Origin: G963662905 sp963676725
Lineage (GTDB): Bacteria; Bacteroidota; Bacteroidia; Bacteroidales; WRLA01
NCBI GenBank assembly: GCA_963676725.1
Contig: OY781463.1
Location: 4,774,001-4,838,000 of the forward strand
Direction: 5' to 3'
DNA length: 64,000 nt
Shown: piece after piece, positions 55,905 through 64,000 of the stretch
Numbering within the stretch: position 1 is the stretch's first letter
Layout: each line of letters opens with the position of its first letter
Position numbers and translations under genes: made by a program
The notes under the pieces: model-generated
Database searches by the model: none
Seen by the model: only the letters and a program-made list of their open reading frames with translations
Told to the model about the DNA's origin: nothing

Positions 55905-58166
55905 TTAGTTTATCAACACTATTTTCTTTACAATGATTTGACCATCTATTTTGAATTTCAAATAATAGATACCGTTCGGGTGATTTGATAAGTCGATTTT
56001 ATTACTAGCACTTGTTATATTGATTTGTTTTATAAACCTACCAACGTCATCAAAAAGTAAAATCTCTTTAGCTGATTCCAGATCCAGTTTTAGAATTCCA
56101 TCAGTAGGATTTGGGAAAACAGCAACATCATTATTAGTCGATGCTATATCCTCTATGCCGACAAATGAAACATCGTGTCTGTAAATCTGGAATCCTGCAC
56201 TTGCGTCAGCAATATAGATATCATGACCATCAGCAGTAACATTCAAAGCGAACATTCCGGACTGATAGTAATACCCTGTTAATGAAGGGTTTTTTGGTGT
56301 AGATATGTCAATTGCCTGAACCCCGCCTAGGATATAGCAAGAAACATAAACATAATCATGGCTTATGTCAAGATTATAGGCAACATCCATTAATGGTAGA
56401 TAAGCAACTGTCTCTGGTGACAATGGGACTGAAATATCTATCACTTCTACACCTCCATCTCCATCAGCAATATATGCATAGTTTTCTTTGACCATTATTC
56501 TCCACCCAATCTCTGATTGCTGGATGTATCGGGAAACAAAAACCGGATTTTCAGGATCTGAAATGTCATAAATAAATAAACCTTTGCTGTCTTCAGCTTC
56601 AAAAGGCTTGTAGTCGATGATATAAAGGTAGTTCCCCTGGACACTAATATCGCTGGCATAACAAAACTCTTCACCAGGAATAGCACCGTTTGTCCAATGA
56701 AGAACTTTATTAACGAAAGAAGGGTTCGATGGATCGGATATGTTCAGTATTGTAACTCCATCCCACCATCCGGCAATATAAACATAATCTCCATGAATAA
56801 TAGCCTCTTGTGGAAGCATTATATTGTTATAGTGCCCCAGTTCAACCAAATTCGTTGGATCAGATACATTTAAAATGCTTAGTCGATTGCCTCCTGCCAT
56901 ATTTTGAGGAGTACAGACAGCCAGATCTCCGGAAATGTTTACCAGATTTGCGCTGCTCTCCATAAATGCCAACTGTTCTGGTTTGCTTTTGTTTGTAACA
57001 TCAAACACCCTAATGCCATTACTGGCGGTTATTGCATAATTTTCTTTTATCGCAACATCTAAAACAGATCCGGGCAAACCTGTTTGTTGGACAAATTCGA
57101 GTTGACCTGGAGTGGTGACATTAAAAATTGAATAACCTTCATTATTGGTACATATAATATAATTTGAGACACCTGAAATAGCCGTAAAATAGCTATTGTA
57201 AAAATCTGATTGGATTGGATTTGTCAGGTCACTGACATCAATAGCATATACTCCACCTTCCGTTCCGCCGTACCAGTTATTTGCCACATAAGCGTAATCA
57301 TCAATTACAGCAACATCATAACAAGCTCCGGGAATAGCTAAACTGCCAACTAATGATAGATCATCAGGGTTTGATGCGTCAATAATTATTAAACCAGATT
57401 GGTCCGCAATATATCCGTACCCATCATTCACCTGAACCCCTTTTGGAGTGCAAGGATAATAATCGCGTGGAACCGGAACTGATGGGACACTGAGGTCAAA
57501 CAAGCGAATTGCATTATTTGTAACTACATATAAAAAATTATCCTCAGCAAAATAACCCCCAGTAAATCCACTAATATTAATGGTAGTAGAATATTGAGGA
57601 TGAGCGGGATCTGTAATATCATAAACCAGCATGCCATCAGCATAAGTAATTACGTATAGGTATCCACCATATGCATAAATCCCGCCTCTGGGCAATTCCT
57701 CAGTAGGTGTGCGCGAAAGCCTGACAGGATCACTAATATCAGATAAATCCCAAATTTCAAAACCTGAAAAATAAGCTGCCAGATAAAGTTGCTTCGTTAT
57801 ATAATCGTAATACATGAAGTCTACCATTGCTCGTGCATACACTTCTGAAATTATCTGAGGGGAAGCTGGGTTTGAAATATTTAGTATTATTACACCACCA
57901 CCTGCAACAATAAAAATAGTGTCGCCGGTAATACTTGATACAACATCTTTAGGAGTACCTAATGCCCAATTTCCCTGAAAAGACATATTGAGTGAATTAT
58001 AACCAGATTCCCGAAAGAGCTTCTTGTTCTCAAGTCCGAAACTGCATTGTTCATCCTGATTAAATGCACCTGCATGCGGCAACTTTCGATCAATCATCAA
58101 ATTGCCTTGGCTAAAAATACTAAATGTAATTAGTAAAAACTGGATTAGTGAAAGTGCTTTTTTCAT
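55905..58166 (-). CDS. LVIVD-repeat beta-propeller protein with type IX sorting domain
   Basis: 753 residues. A signal peptide (to about residue 19) is followed by about a dozen repeats of the form V-x-D-x-S-x-P-x-P with preceding YVY/YAY strands (for example VIILNISNPASP, LVYDITDPAHPQY, VEVIDISVPLSPE), i.e. LVIVD repeats forming one or two beta-propellers. The last 75 residues are a type IX sorting domain (VAVFPNPTDGILKLDL, HPNGIYYLKFKIDG, KKIVLIN). Likely a surface-exposed binding protein. It is followed after 195 bp by the other type IX substrate gene. Confidence 0.9.
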   Translation of the reverse strand: MKKALSLIQFLLITFSIFSQGNLMIDRKLPHAGAFNQDEQCSFGLENKKLFRESGYNSLNMSFQGNWALGTPKDVVSSITGDTIFIVAGGGVIILNISNPASPQIISEVYARAMVDFMYYDYITKQLYLAAYFSGFEIWDLSDISDPVRLSRTPTEELPRGGIYAYGGYLYVITYADGMLVYDITDPAHPQYSTTINISGFTGGYFAEDNFLYVVTNNAIRLFDLSVPSVPVPRDYYPCTPKGVQVNDGYGYIADQSGLIIIDASNPDDLSLVGSLAIPGACYDVAVIDDYAYVANNWYGGTEGGVYAIDVSDLTNPIQSDFYNSYFTAISGVSNYIICTNNEGYSIFNVTTPGQLEFVQQTGLPGSVLDVAIKENYAITASNGIRVFDVTNKSKPEQLAFMESSANLVNISGDLAVCTPQNMAGGNRLSILNVSDPTNLVELGHYNNIMLPQEAIIHGDYVYIAGWWDGVTILNISDPSNPSFVNKVLHWTNGAIPGEEFCYASDISVQGNYLYIIDYKPFEAEDSKGLFIYDISDPENPVFVSRYIQQSEIGWRIMVKENYAYIADGDGGVEVIDISVPLSPETVAYLPLMDVAYNLDISHDYVYVSCYILGGVQAIDISTPKNPSLTGYYYQSGMFALNVTADGHDIYIADASAGFQIYRHDVSFVGIEDIASTNNDVAVFPNPTDGILKLDLESAKEILLFDDVGRFIKQINITSASNKIDLSNHPNGIYYLKFKIDGQIIVKKIVLIN

Positions 58167-58207
58167 TGTAAATAATTTAATTTATAGTAATAATTGGTAT
58201 GGAATGA

Positions 58208-58372
58208 TTATGTTTTATCGCTTTTGTTAAGATTATTTGATTTATTAATACTGTTCAGTAGTTTTTGTAGGATTTTATTTCGTTCATTGCTTTTCTTGAT
58301 AAATGCCTTTAACCCATCCGGGTCAGATGTTTCATTTTTCAAGCTGTCGATCCTTTTTGTTTTCTTGGCCAT
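58208..58372 (-). CDS. Small basic protein of 54 residues
   Basis: ATG 58372 to TAA 58208. It starts MAKKTKRIDSLKNETSDPDG and is lysine-rich and helical (AFIKKSNERNKILQKLLNSI). It lies upstream of the type IX substrate genes on the same strand, 41 bp before the propeller gene start. Codon pattern looks coding, but no family is recognised. Confidence 0.45.
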   Translation of the reverse strand: MAKKTKRIDSLKNETSDPDGLKAFIKKSNERNKILQKLLNSINKSNNLNKSDKT

Positions 58373-58568
58373 TTGATTAAATGATGTGTTCGTTTTCTCG
58401 ACTTTTCATGATTCAAAAATAATTAGAAATGTTGTGAGTGATGATCAAAACAACCTATAAGAAAACTATAAAAGCGAAAAAACCACCTATAATAAACCTG
58501 TAATTTAGCTAAAACAGACTATTTGATAGTGGTCATTATCAACTCCTCAGCATAAAGGCAAGTAAAAT

Positions 58569-60287
58569 TTAATACTTAGAAAGAAAAGTCACCAGGTCAA
58601 TTGGTGTTTTTGAAATGCCAAGTTTTTTCCGAATTCGTGAACGAGCAGCTTCGAGTGTAGCAACGCGTTGGCCTGTAATTTCGGAGATTTCTTTAGAGGA
58701 TAGATTTAATTTAAGAAAGGCACAAAGTCTGATATCATTTGCGGTAAGTTTAGGGAAATGATCGGTTAGATTTTTGTAAAAATCGGAATGAACCTCTTTG
58801 AATCTAATTTCAAATTCTTCCCAGAGGTCTTGTTCGCTGCTTTTCTTTAGTTCTTTGCCAATAAAATGAATGGCTTTTTTTATTTCATAACTTTGAGCTT
58901 TTTCCTCAATTTGAATTAATTTTTCTGAAATCCTTGATAGGAGTTCATTCTTTTTCATTAAAAATAAAACACTTGATGCAAATTCTTTGTTCTTGAATTC
59001 AAGCTCAACTTTCAATTTTTGCTTTTCTAATAAGATATTTTTGGATTTTTCTCTTTGACGAGCAAGAATTAAAACACCAATTGCTATTATTGAAATAAAG
59101 AAAATAATAATAATAACGATAACAAAATCTTTACGTTGTTGTGCAAGTTCCTTTTCCTGTCGTTCCATATCAAATTGATATTGCAACTCATAATTGGAAA
59201 TTTTAGCATTATTCCTTTCTAAGTACAAGCTGTCTTTTAGCTCTATTTCAATCAATGAATACCTTAATGCTTCTTCTAGTTTATTAAGAGCAGTATAATT
59301 CTCGCGAAGTAGTTTAGCCGATTTCCAGGTAATGTCGGGGAAACCAAATTCCCGGCTTTTATCAAATGCAATTCTAGCATTTAAAATGCTTTTTTCGAAA
59401 TCCTCAAGATCGAGAAAGAAGTTCCCATAGTTTAAATGAAACAATGCTTTATTTGACTCATCATTTAATTGATTGAAAATAGACATTGCTTTTTGGTATA
59501 GAATTGATGCTGAATCATATTGATTTAGCCTTGAATAAACAATGGATAAGTTCATTACATTTGTTCCATACCAATTGTTTAGCTCTTCGTCTTTATGTAA
59601 AAGCATGGCGTTTAGCATCATTTTTTTTGCTTTTTCAAGCTCTCCTGATGTGGAGAGTGCTGATGCAATATTACTAAGGCAAAGTTCTTTCTTTGCTGTG
59701 TCATTATTAGCTTCAGCAATAGATAAAGCCTCCGTGTAGTAAGCGATTGCTTTTTCAAAGTTTTTTTGGTCTGAGAATACACTTCCCAGATTGTTTAATA
59801 CAGTACTGGTGTAGTTTTTGTCTTGTATTTCTCTAAAAATTTTTAAGCTTTTAAAATAGTACTCAAGGCTTTTGTTATAACTGTCAAGCCGTAAGTATAT
59901 CGAGCCAATTATCAAATATGCCCTAGCAAGTCCTTTACGTTCATTATTTTCTTCTGAGAGATTGCTCGCCTGAATTGCTAATCTCATTGATTCTTTATAA
60001 TCGGTTTTTGACCAATATATTTCCGACAACAATAATGTGCTGCTAATTTGTGCTGCTATATTTCCTGTCCCTTTTGAAATCTGAAGTGCCTCTTCAGCAT
60101 ATTCCAAAGCTTTTTGAATATCAGTATTTAGTAAGTTGCGCGATTTTTTTTCTAGAAGGTCTATTTTAAGTAGGGGGTCTTTTTCTGAAATCAGGTATAC
60201 CTCAAGACTATCTACCTTCTGTTTGACCTGCGAAATTAAAGGCGGCGTAAATAATAAAGTAAACACCATTATTAAAAATAACCTCAT
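58569..60287 (-). CDS. TPR-repeat membrane regulator with LuxR-like helix-turn-helix
   Basis: 572 residues. A signal peptide, tetratricopeptide repeats over about 35-340 (SLEYYFKSLKIF, AIAYYTEALSIAE, ASILYQKAMSIF), a membrane helix near 385-408, a coiled coil, and a C-terminal helix-turn-helix (LTANDIRLCAFLKLNLSSKEI, then RVATLEAARSRIRKKLGI). This is a common Bacteroidota one-component regulator with its sensor outside and its DNA-binding domain inside. It may control the neighbouring type IX substrate genes; this is inference from proximity. Confidence 0.88.
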   Translation of the reverse strand: MRLFLIMVFTLLFTPPLISQVKQKVDSLEVYLISEKDPLLKIDLLEKKSRNLLNTDIQKALEYAEEALQISKGTGNIAAQISSTLLLSEIYWSKTDYKESMRLAIQASNLSEENNERKGLARAYLIIGSIYLRLDSYNKSLEYYFKSLKIFREIQDKNYTSTVLNNLGSVFSDQKNFEKAIAYYTEALSIAEANNDTAKKELCLSNIASALSTSGELEKAKKMMLNAMLLHKDEELNNWYGTNVMNLSIVYSRLNQYDSASILYQKAMSIFNQLNDESNKALFHLNYGNFFLDLEDFEKSILNARIAFDKSREFGFPDITWKSAKLLRENYTALNKLEEALRYSLIEIELKDSLYLERNNAKISNYELQYQFDMERQEKELAQQRKDFVIVIIIIFFISIIAIGVLILARQREKSKNILLEKQKLKVELEFKNKEFASSVLFLMKKNELLSRISEKLIQIEEKAQSYEIKKAIHFIGKELKKSSEQDLWEEFEIRFKEVHSDFYKNLTDHFPKLTANDIRLCAFLKLNLSSKEISEITGQRVATLEAARSRIRKKLGISKTPIDLVTFLSKY

Positions 60288-60689
60288 TGAATCCTGAATA
60301 AAATTATTGTTTCCTAAAACACGAAAACTCTTTAAAATTATACAAACGACATTAGAAAGCCAAATTGTAGTGATAATATACTACTTAGTTTTTTTAGTTG
60401 CTGTAAAAATAGCAATTTATTTTGATTATGTGTCAATGTATGCTTTTTAAAAGCCAAGAGCTCTTTGCAAAAGATAACTTCTAATACAATGTTGGTCTTG
60501 CTGCAAAAATAGTCACTTTGATAAAGGAAAGGAAGGGCTCGGTTCATCAAAGGCTAGTGCATCTCAAATTTCGAAACGTATTGATATTCTGTGATTAGAA
60601 AGCTCGTCCCCGTGGCATAAAAGCCAAAATATAAGGCATTTAGATGGGCTTGGAAAGGAAAACTCTATATTTACCAGAATATTCAGGGT
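60288..60689. other. Gene-free stretch of about 400 bp
   Basis: Contains an AT-rich open frame (60338-60550, minus) that does not look coding. No hairpin or RNA gene seen. Confidence 0.45.
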
Positions 60690-61838
60690 TTATATTTCAG
60701 CCTTTGTTTCCAACAGCTTATTGCCATCAATCCGGCTAATCCATTTCCCGATTTTTTTCTGAATAACTTTGAAGTGGTGTTCTTCATCCGGTGCAATCAG
60801 TGATATTGCTTCTCCGGGCGATTCAGCACGACCTGTACGTCCTATGCGATGAATATAGTCTTTTGGAGAACGTGGTAATTCATAGTTGATTACATAGGGT
60901 AAAAATTCGATATCGATACCACGTGCGAGTAAGTCGGTAGCTACTAATACAGGGAGTTTTCGGTTTTTGAATTTTGTCAGCAAATCTGTTCGTGCACCCT
61001 GACTTTTTTTACTGTGAATAGGCAGTGCGTCTATTCCATTATTCCGGAGTTTATTGGCCACCTGATCGGCCTTTTGGATCGAGGAAGTGAAAATCAGAAC
61101 CTGATCCATAGCCTTGCTTTTTATAAGATATCGGAGCAAAGGCCCTTTTTTCTCATCGGCAATGAAATAGGCTCGCTGTTGGATGAGTTCAATTGGGTCT
61201 TTGTCTTCATTAATCTTAATAACCAGTGGTTTGCGTAATAAAAGTTGCTGAATGCTTTGGATGTCCTCACTTAAGGTTGCTGAAAATAATAAGCTTTGAC
61301 GTTTCTTTGGAAGCAGTGCGATTATTCGATCCATCTCATCCTTAAAACCCAAATTGAGCATCTTATCGGCTTCGTCAAGTACTAGGGTTTCAATAGTAGA
61401 TATGTGAAGGGCATTAGAGTCCAATAACTCCAACAAACGCCCGGGAGTAGCCACCAAAATATTTACTCCTTGCAGTCCTTTCATTTGAGGATTAATGGAT
61501 ACGCCACCAAAAACTGCTTGAATTTTTATAGGTTCTGTAAATCCGTGATTAAAAAGCTTAAAGACATCGAGCACCTGTGTTGCCAGTTCGCGGGTAGGAA
61601 CTAAGACCAATACATTGATATGACGGTTTTTTGTGTCCTTCGTTCCCTGCTGATTCATTAAAATAGGCAATACATAAGAGGCTGTCTTTCCCGAGCCGGT
61701 TTTTGCAATTCCCAGGATATCGTTTTTTTGAATTATGGCCGGTATGGCTTGCTTCTGTATTGGATACGCTTCGGTAAAATTATGATCATTAAGGGTTTTT
61801 AATAAAGTTTCGGATAAGCCAAGCCTAGAAAACGACAT
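60690..61838 (-). CDS. DEAD-box ATP-dependent RNA helicase (RhlE-like)
   Basis: 382 residues covering both helicase domains, with almost no C-terminal extension. Q motif region FTEAYPIQKQAIP, motif I AKTGSGKT, Ia PTRELA, Ib TPGR, II DEAD, III SAT, IV LIFTSS, V ATDLLARGIDI and VI HRIGRTGR are all intact. It unwinds short RNA duplexes, likely in ribosome assembly or cold response. A minus-strand TACCTTTG core at 61872-61865 may be its promoter. Confidence 0.94.
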   Translation of the reverse strand: MSFSRLGLSETLLKTLNDHNFTEAYPIQKQAIPAIIQKNDILGIAKTGSGKTASYVLPILMNQQGTKDTKNRHINVLVLVPTRELATQVLDVFKLFNHGFTEPIKIQAVFGGVSINPQMKGLQGVNILVATPGRLLELLDSNALHISTIETLVLDEADKMLNLGFKDEMDRIIALLPKKRQSLLFSATLSEDIQSIQQLLLRKPLVIKINEDKDPIELIQQRAYFIADEKKGPLLRYLIKSKAMDQVLIFTSSIQKADQVANKLRNNGIDALPIHSKKSQGARTDLLTKFKNRKLPVLVATDLLARGIDIEFLPYVINYELPRSPKDYIHRIGRTGRAESPGEAISLIAPDEEHHFKVIQKKIGKWISRIDGNKLLETKAEI

Positions 61839-61961
61839 AAGTAAGGGATTTTTTAATTAATGCTCAAAGGTACTGGAATAAAGGATGTTTATTAAGCTTT
61901 CCTAAAAATGTTTTGAGGTGTTCAAATAAATACTTAACCTAATCGGTTGTTATATTGATAA

Positions 61962-62221
61962 TTAGATTTCTCCCGCAGGATCTTCACTTCATTTTGATCC
62001 CTTGGTCGAAAAGACAGGATTCGTTAAGGAGCAGACAAAAGTGGCGCGCGGACACAATAACTTTAAAATATATATGTCCGCGCGCCACTTTTGTCTATCT
62101 ATATTTCACCATCTTGTCTTTTCGACTGAGGTCATTTTTCTTAGTTACAGTGTTTTATATTCTTTTTGATATAGAACACTCGTTAAATTACAAACATAAG
62201 ATGACCGAGGGAGAAATCTAA
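61962..62221. mobile_element. MITE-like element with 13-bp terminal inverted repeats and a perfect 22-bp inner palindrome
   Basis: TTAGATTTCTCCC (61962-61974) and its exact complement (62209-62221) bound a 260-bp element. Inside, 62033-62054 and 62075-62096 are perfect 22-bp inverted copies with a GC-rich core (GTGGCGCGCGGACA) around a 20-nt AT loop. An 11-bp pair TCGAAAAGACA/TGTCTTTTCGA lies between the two. No transposase is encoded. No clear target duplication is visible. Confidence 0.7.
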
Positions 62222-62303
62222 AACAACATTCATTGAAATATACTGAATTTCATTGCTTAGCCTAAGTACTCAATTGAACACCTCATAAAATGTTATATTA
62301 CTA

Positions 62304-62939
62304 CTATCTAATAAAATGAGTCCAGGATTTTTTTACGGGAGCAGGAGCAGGAATTTCCGCTTTTCCATGCTCAATAATTTTCATAATCCATGCCATGTTT
62401 TGTCCTAAAACTTCCATAATTTGGTTCCCTTCATCATCTTTTGTAGTTTCCCCCGGTGTAGTTCCATGAGCAACAGCCCAATAATTTGATGATGGCATAA
62501 TCATTTCAGAATAACTGATAAATTTATTAAGGGCGTCAATTGTTGGAATTCCTCCGGAGCGGCGCACTGCAGCTACCGAAGCGCCAACTTTGTGTCGAAA
62601 CATGCCTTTATTAACAGAAGCAACATAAAAAGCCCTGTCGAGAAAGGATTTCATGGTTCCCGCAATGCCGGAATAATGAACCGGAGAACCTAGCAAGATA
62701 CCATCGGCTTCTTTCATCTTTTGAATCCATTCGTTAACCAAGTCGCCTTTTTTAATACAGCACTCATTCTGCGTTTTTACACAACTTTGGCAGGCAGTGC
62801 ACCCCTGTATCTTTTCCATGCCAACATGGATTAATTCTGTTTCAATTCCTGCTTTTTCCAGTTCTTCAAATACTCTGAGCATTGAAATAGCAGTATTTCC
62901 GTTTTTATTGGGGCTTCCGTTAAATCCTATTACTTTCAT
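62304..62939 (-). CDS. NAD(P)H-dependent FMN reductase / iron-sulfur flavoprotein-like
   Basis: 211 residues from ATG 62939; the longer frame adds an unrelated ten residues. Flavodoxin-like fold with the FMN phosphate loop GFNGSPNKNGNT at the start. A cysteine cluster GCTACQSCVKTQNECCIKKG near 50-70 resembles the 4Fe-4S motif of archaeal and clostridial iron-sulfur flavoproteins. LLGSPVHYSG is the flavin-ring loop. It should transfer electrons from a reduced cofactor; the partner is unknown. Confidence 0.88.
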   Translation of the reverse strand: MKVIGFNGSPNKNGNTAISMLRVFEELEKAGIETELIHVGMEKIQGCTACQSCVKTQNECCIKKGDLVNEWIQKMKEADGILLGSPVHYSGIAGTMKSFLDRAFYVASVNKGMFRHKVGASVAAVRRSGGIPTIDALNKFISYSEMIMPSSNYWAVAHGTTPGETTKDDEGNQIMEVLGQNMAWIMKIIEHGKAEIPAPAPVKKSWTHFIR

Positions 62940-63193
62940 CGTGTTTGTTTTAAATATTTTGATGGACATCGTATTGAATAGTCCAATAATTTGTTTGCAA
63001 AGGCTATTTATTTTTTAATGCTTAACGGCAAATATGTCTATTTATTGGACATTTTTTTAGTTCAACGGCTCATTTATTTGGCAAAATAATATAATTAATA
63101 ATCAGGTGTTTTTGTAGAAAAAACAGAATGAGTCCGACAAAGCATTCGACCCCAAAATGTTGCTGCTTGTTCCTAAAAATATGCTTCAAAAAT

Positions 63194-63889
63194 TTAAATA
63201 TCAATCTTAGCAAGTTTTAACATTTCCCTGAAATACTCAGGCAAGTCATCCCAGAAACTCATTAGTTCATTGGTGGTGGGATGATGGAAACTAATGGAGG
63301 AAGCATGCAATAAAAGCTGCAATTTCTCAATGTTTAAAAATTCCTTTAGGATTTTATTGAGCTGTCGTGAACCATGCTGATTGTCGCCAATGATATAATG
63401 ACCCGTACCACCAAAATGCTGCCTGATTTGATGCCATCGACCTGTTTGTGGCTGCACTTCAGCCAGGCTTACGTATACTTCGGCATCATCGCGAAAAGCG
63501 ATCGGAATGTTGCCTTGACCGATACAGCGGTAGTTTGTAAGCGCATCCGTTTTACGTTTTTTGCTTTTGTCGTGCACCCGAAAATCATAGCGGCCTTCTT
63601 CCTCTAAAGGCCCATGCACTAAGCTTAGGTATGTTTTTTCTACGCGCTTTTCGGAGAATTCACGGGCAAAATGCCGCGCTGTTTCTTGATTTGCAGCCAG
63701 AATTACCAGTCCTGAAGTGGGCTGGTCTAAACGGTGTACATTATATAATTCCCTGCCGGTGAGTTTGTTGACTTCCTTAAGAAGGTGGTCGGCATCCTTT
63801 GGCATATGCTCATTTTTATGCACTGGCAGCCCTGGGGGTTTATGCACAACAAAAAGCTGTTCGTCTTCAAAAATAATCCGTGTTTGCAT
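63194..63889 (-). CDS. RluA-family pseudouridine synthase
   Basis: 231 residues from ATG 63889; the frame is open to 63985 but conserved sequence begins at MQTRIIFEDEQLFVVHKPPG. The catalytic Asp is in VHRLDQPTSGLV (HRLDxxTSG). Later motifs are HARRF-like region RHFAREFSEKRVEKTYL, TGRWHQIRQHF and ISFHHPTTNE. There is no S4 domain, so it resembles the TruC/RluA-like stand-alone group that acts on tRNA or rRNA. Substrate not determinable from sequence. Confidence 0.92.
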   Translation of the reverse strand: MQTRIIFEDEQLFVVHKPPGLPVHKNEHMPKDADHLLKEVNKLTGRELYNVHRLDQPTSGLVILAANQETARHFAREFSEKRVEKTYLSLVHGPLEEEGRYDFRVHDKSKKRKTDALTNYRCIGQGNIPIAFRDDAEVYVSLAEVQPQTGRWHQIRQHFGGTGHYIIGDNQHGSRQLNKILKEFLNIEKLQLLLHASSISFHHPTTNELMSFWDDLPEYFREMLKLAKIDI

Positions 63890-63893
63890 GCGA

Positions 63894-63901
63894 CAAATGT
63901 A
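63894..63901 (-). promoter_or_regulatory. -7 promoter core for the pseudouridine synthase gene
   Basis: Minus strand TACATTTG fits TAnnTTTG and ends 4 bp before ATG 63889, another near-leaderless arrangement. It supports the shorter start. Confidence 0.35.
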
Positions 63902-64000
63902 CGCATATTGGCGGTTTTGCGTGTGAGTGTATTGGACGAAATAGTGAAAACAGAATAAGTCCCGTTTTTGTGATGACAATTTCAAAATTAGAGAAACAGT

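Noticed and set aside
60338..60550. 70-residue frame on the minus strand
   Set aside because: Composition follows AT-rich intergenic DNA; no recognisable domain and no linked neighbour.
1..64000. CRISPR array
   Set aside because: No regularly spaced repeats of the right length were seen on either strand, despite the Cas4-like and WYL genes.

Overview
The window looks like a chromosomal segment of a Bacteroidota (probably Bacteroidales/Marinilabiliales-like) bacterium. The supports are low GC, Bacteroidota-type promoter cores (TAnnTTTG, in places with a TTG about 16-19 bp upstream), two secreted proteins ending in type IX secretion sorting domains, lipoproteins, FtsX/MacB-like permeases of the ~800-residue Bacteroidota type, and a sodium-pumping methylmalonyl-CoA decarboxylase operon. 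No rRNA or CRISPR array was seen. There is one tRNA, tRNA-Ala(GGC).

Core region, 1-29 kb: a LuxE/PaaK-like acyl-protein synthetase cut by the left edge; a histidine kinase/NtrC-type regulator pair divergent from two ABC permeases; a small LytTR regulator with an apparent frameshift, three LytTR-like operator repeats and a secreted lipoprotein; the epimerase-mmdA-gamma-biotin carrier-beta decarboxylase operon on the minus strand; a TPR/SpoIIE-type phosphatase; PBP2 and RodA; a third permease; a lipoprotein; a DUF389 membrane protein; a patatin/outer-membrane barrel fusion; and the tRNA.

Accessory island, about 29.2-50.3 kb, starts right after the tRNA. It carries group II intron remnants at three places, each just beyond the 3' end of a leftward operon. 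Its modules are a LRR-Roc-COR GTPase with a C-terminal PD-(D/E)XK nuclease; a group with an AAA ATPase, a divergent WYL regulator and a deoxyribonucleotidase; a Cas4-like/DUF2779 nuclease; McrBC with an in-frame TGA in McrB; a structured repeat; a DGQHR protein with a membrane partner; a tyrosine recombinase that lacks its central catalytic segment; and a three-gene set of one metallo-beta-lactamase/beta-CASP protein and two PD-(D/E)XK proteins. I read this as a defence island. The LRR-Roc-COR-nuclease and the three-nuclease operon are the best candidates for undescribed systems.

Right region, 50.3-64 kb: a secreted phosphatidylserine decarboxylase-like protein, a GH1 beta-glucosidase, two type IX-secreted proteins, a TPR/LuxR-like regulator, a DEAD-box helicase, a 260-bp MITE-like element with a perfect 22-bp internal palindrome, an iron-sulfur flavoprotein-like reductase and a RluA-family pseudouridine synthase. 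All calls come from reading the sequence; no database search was run.
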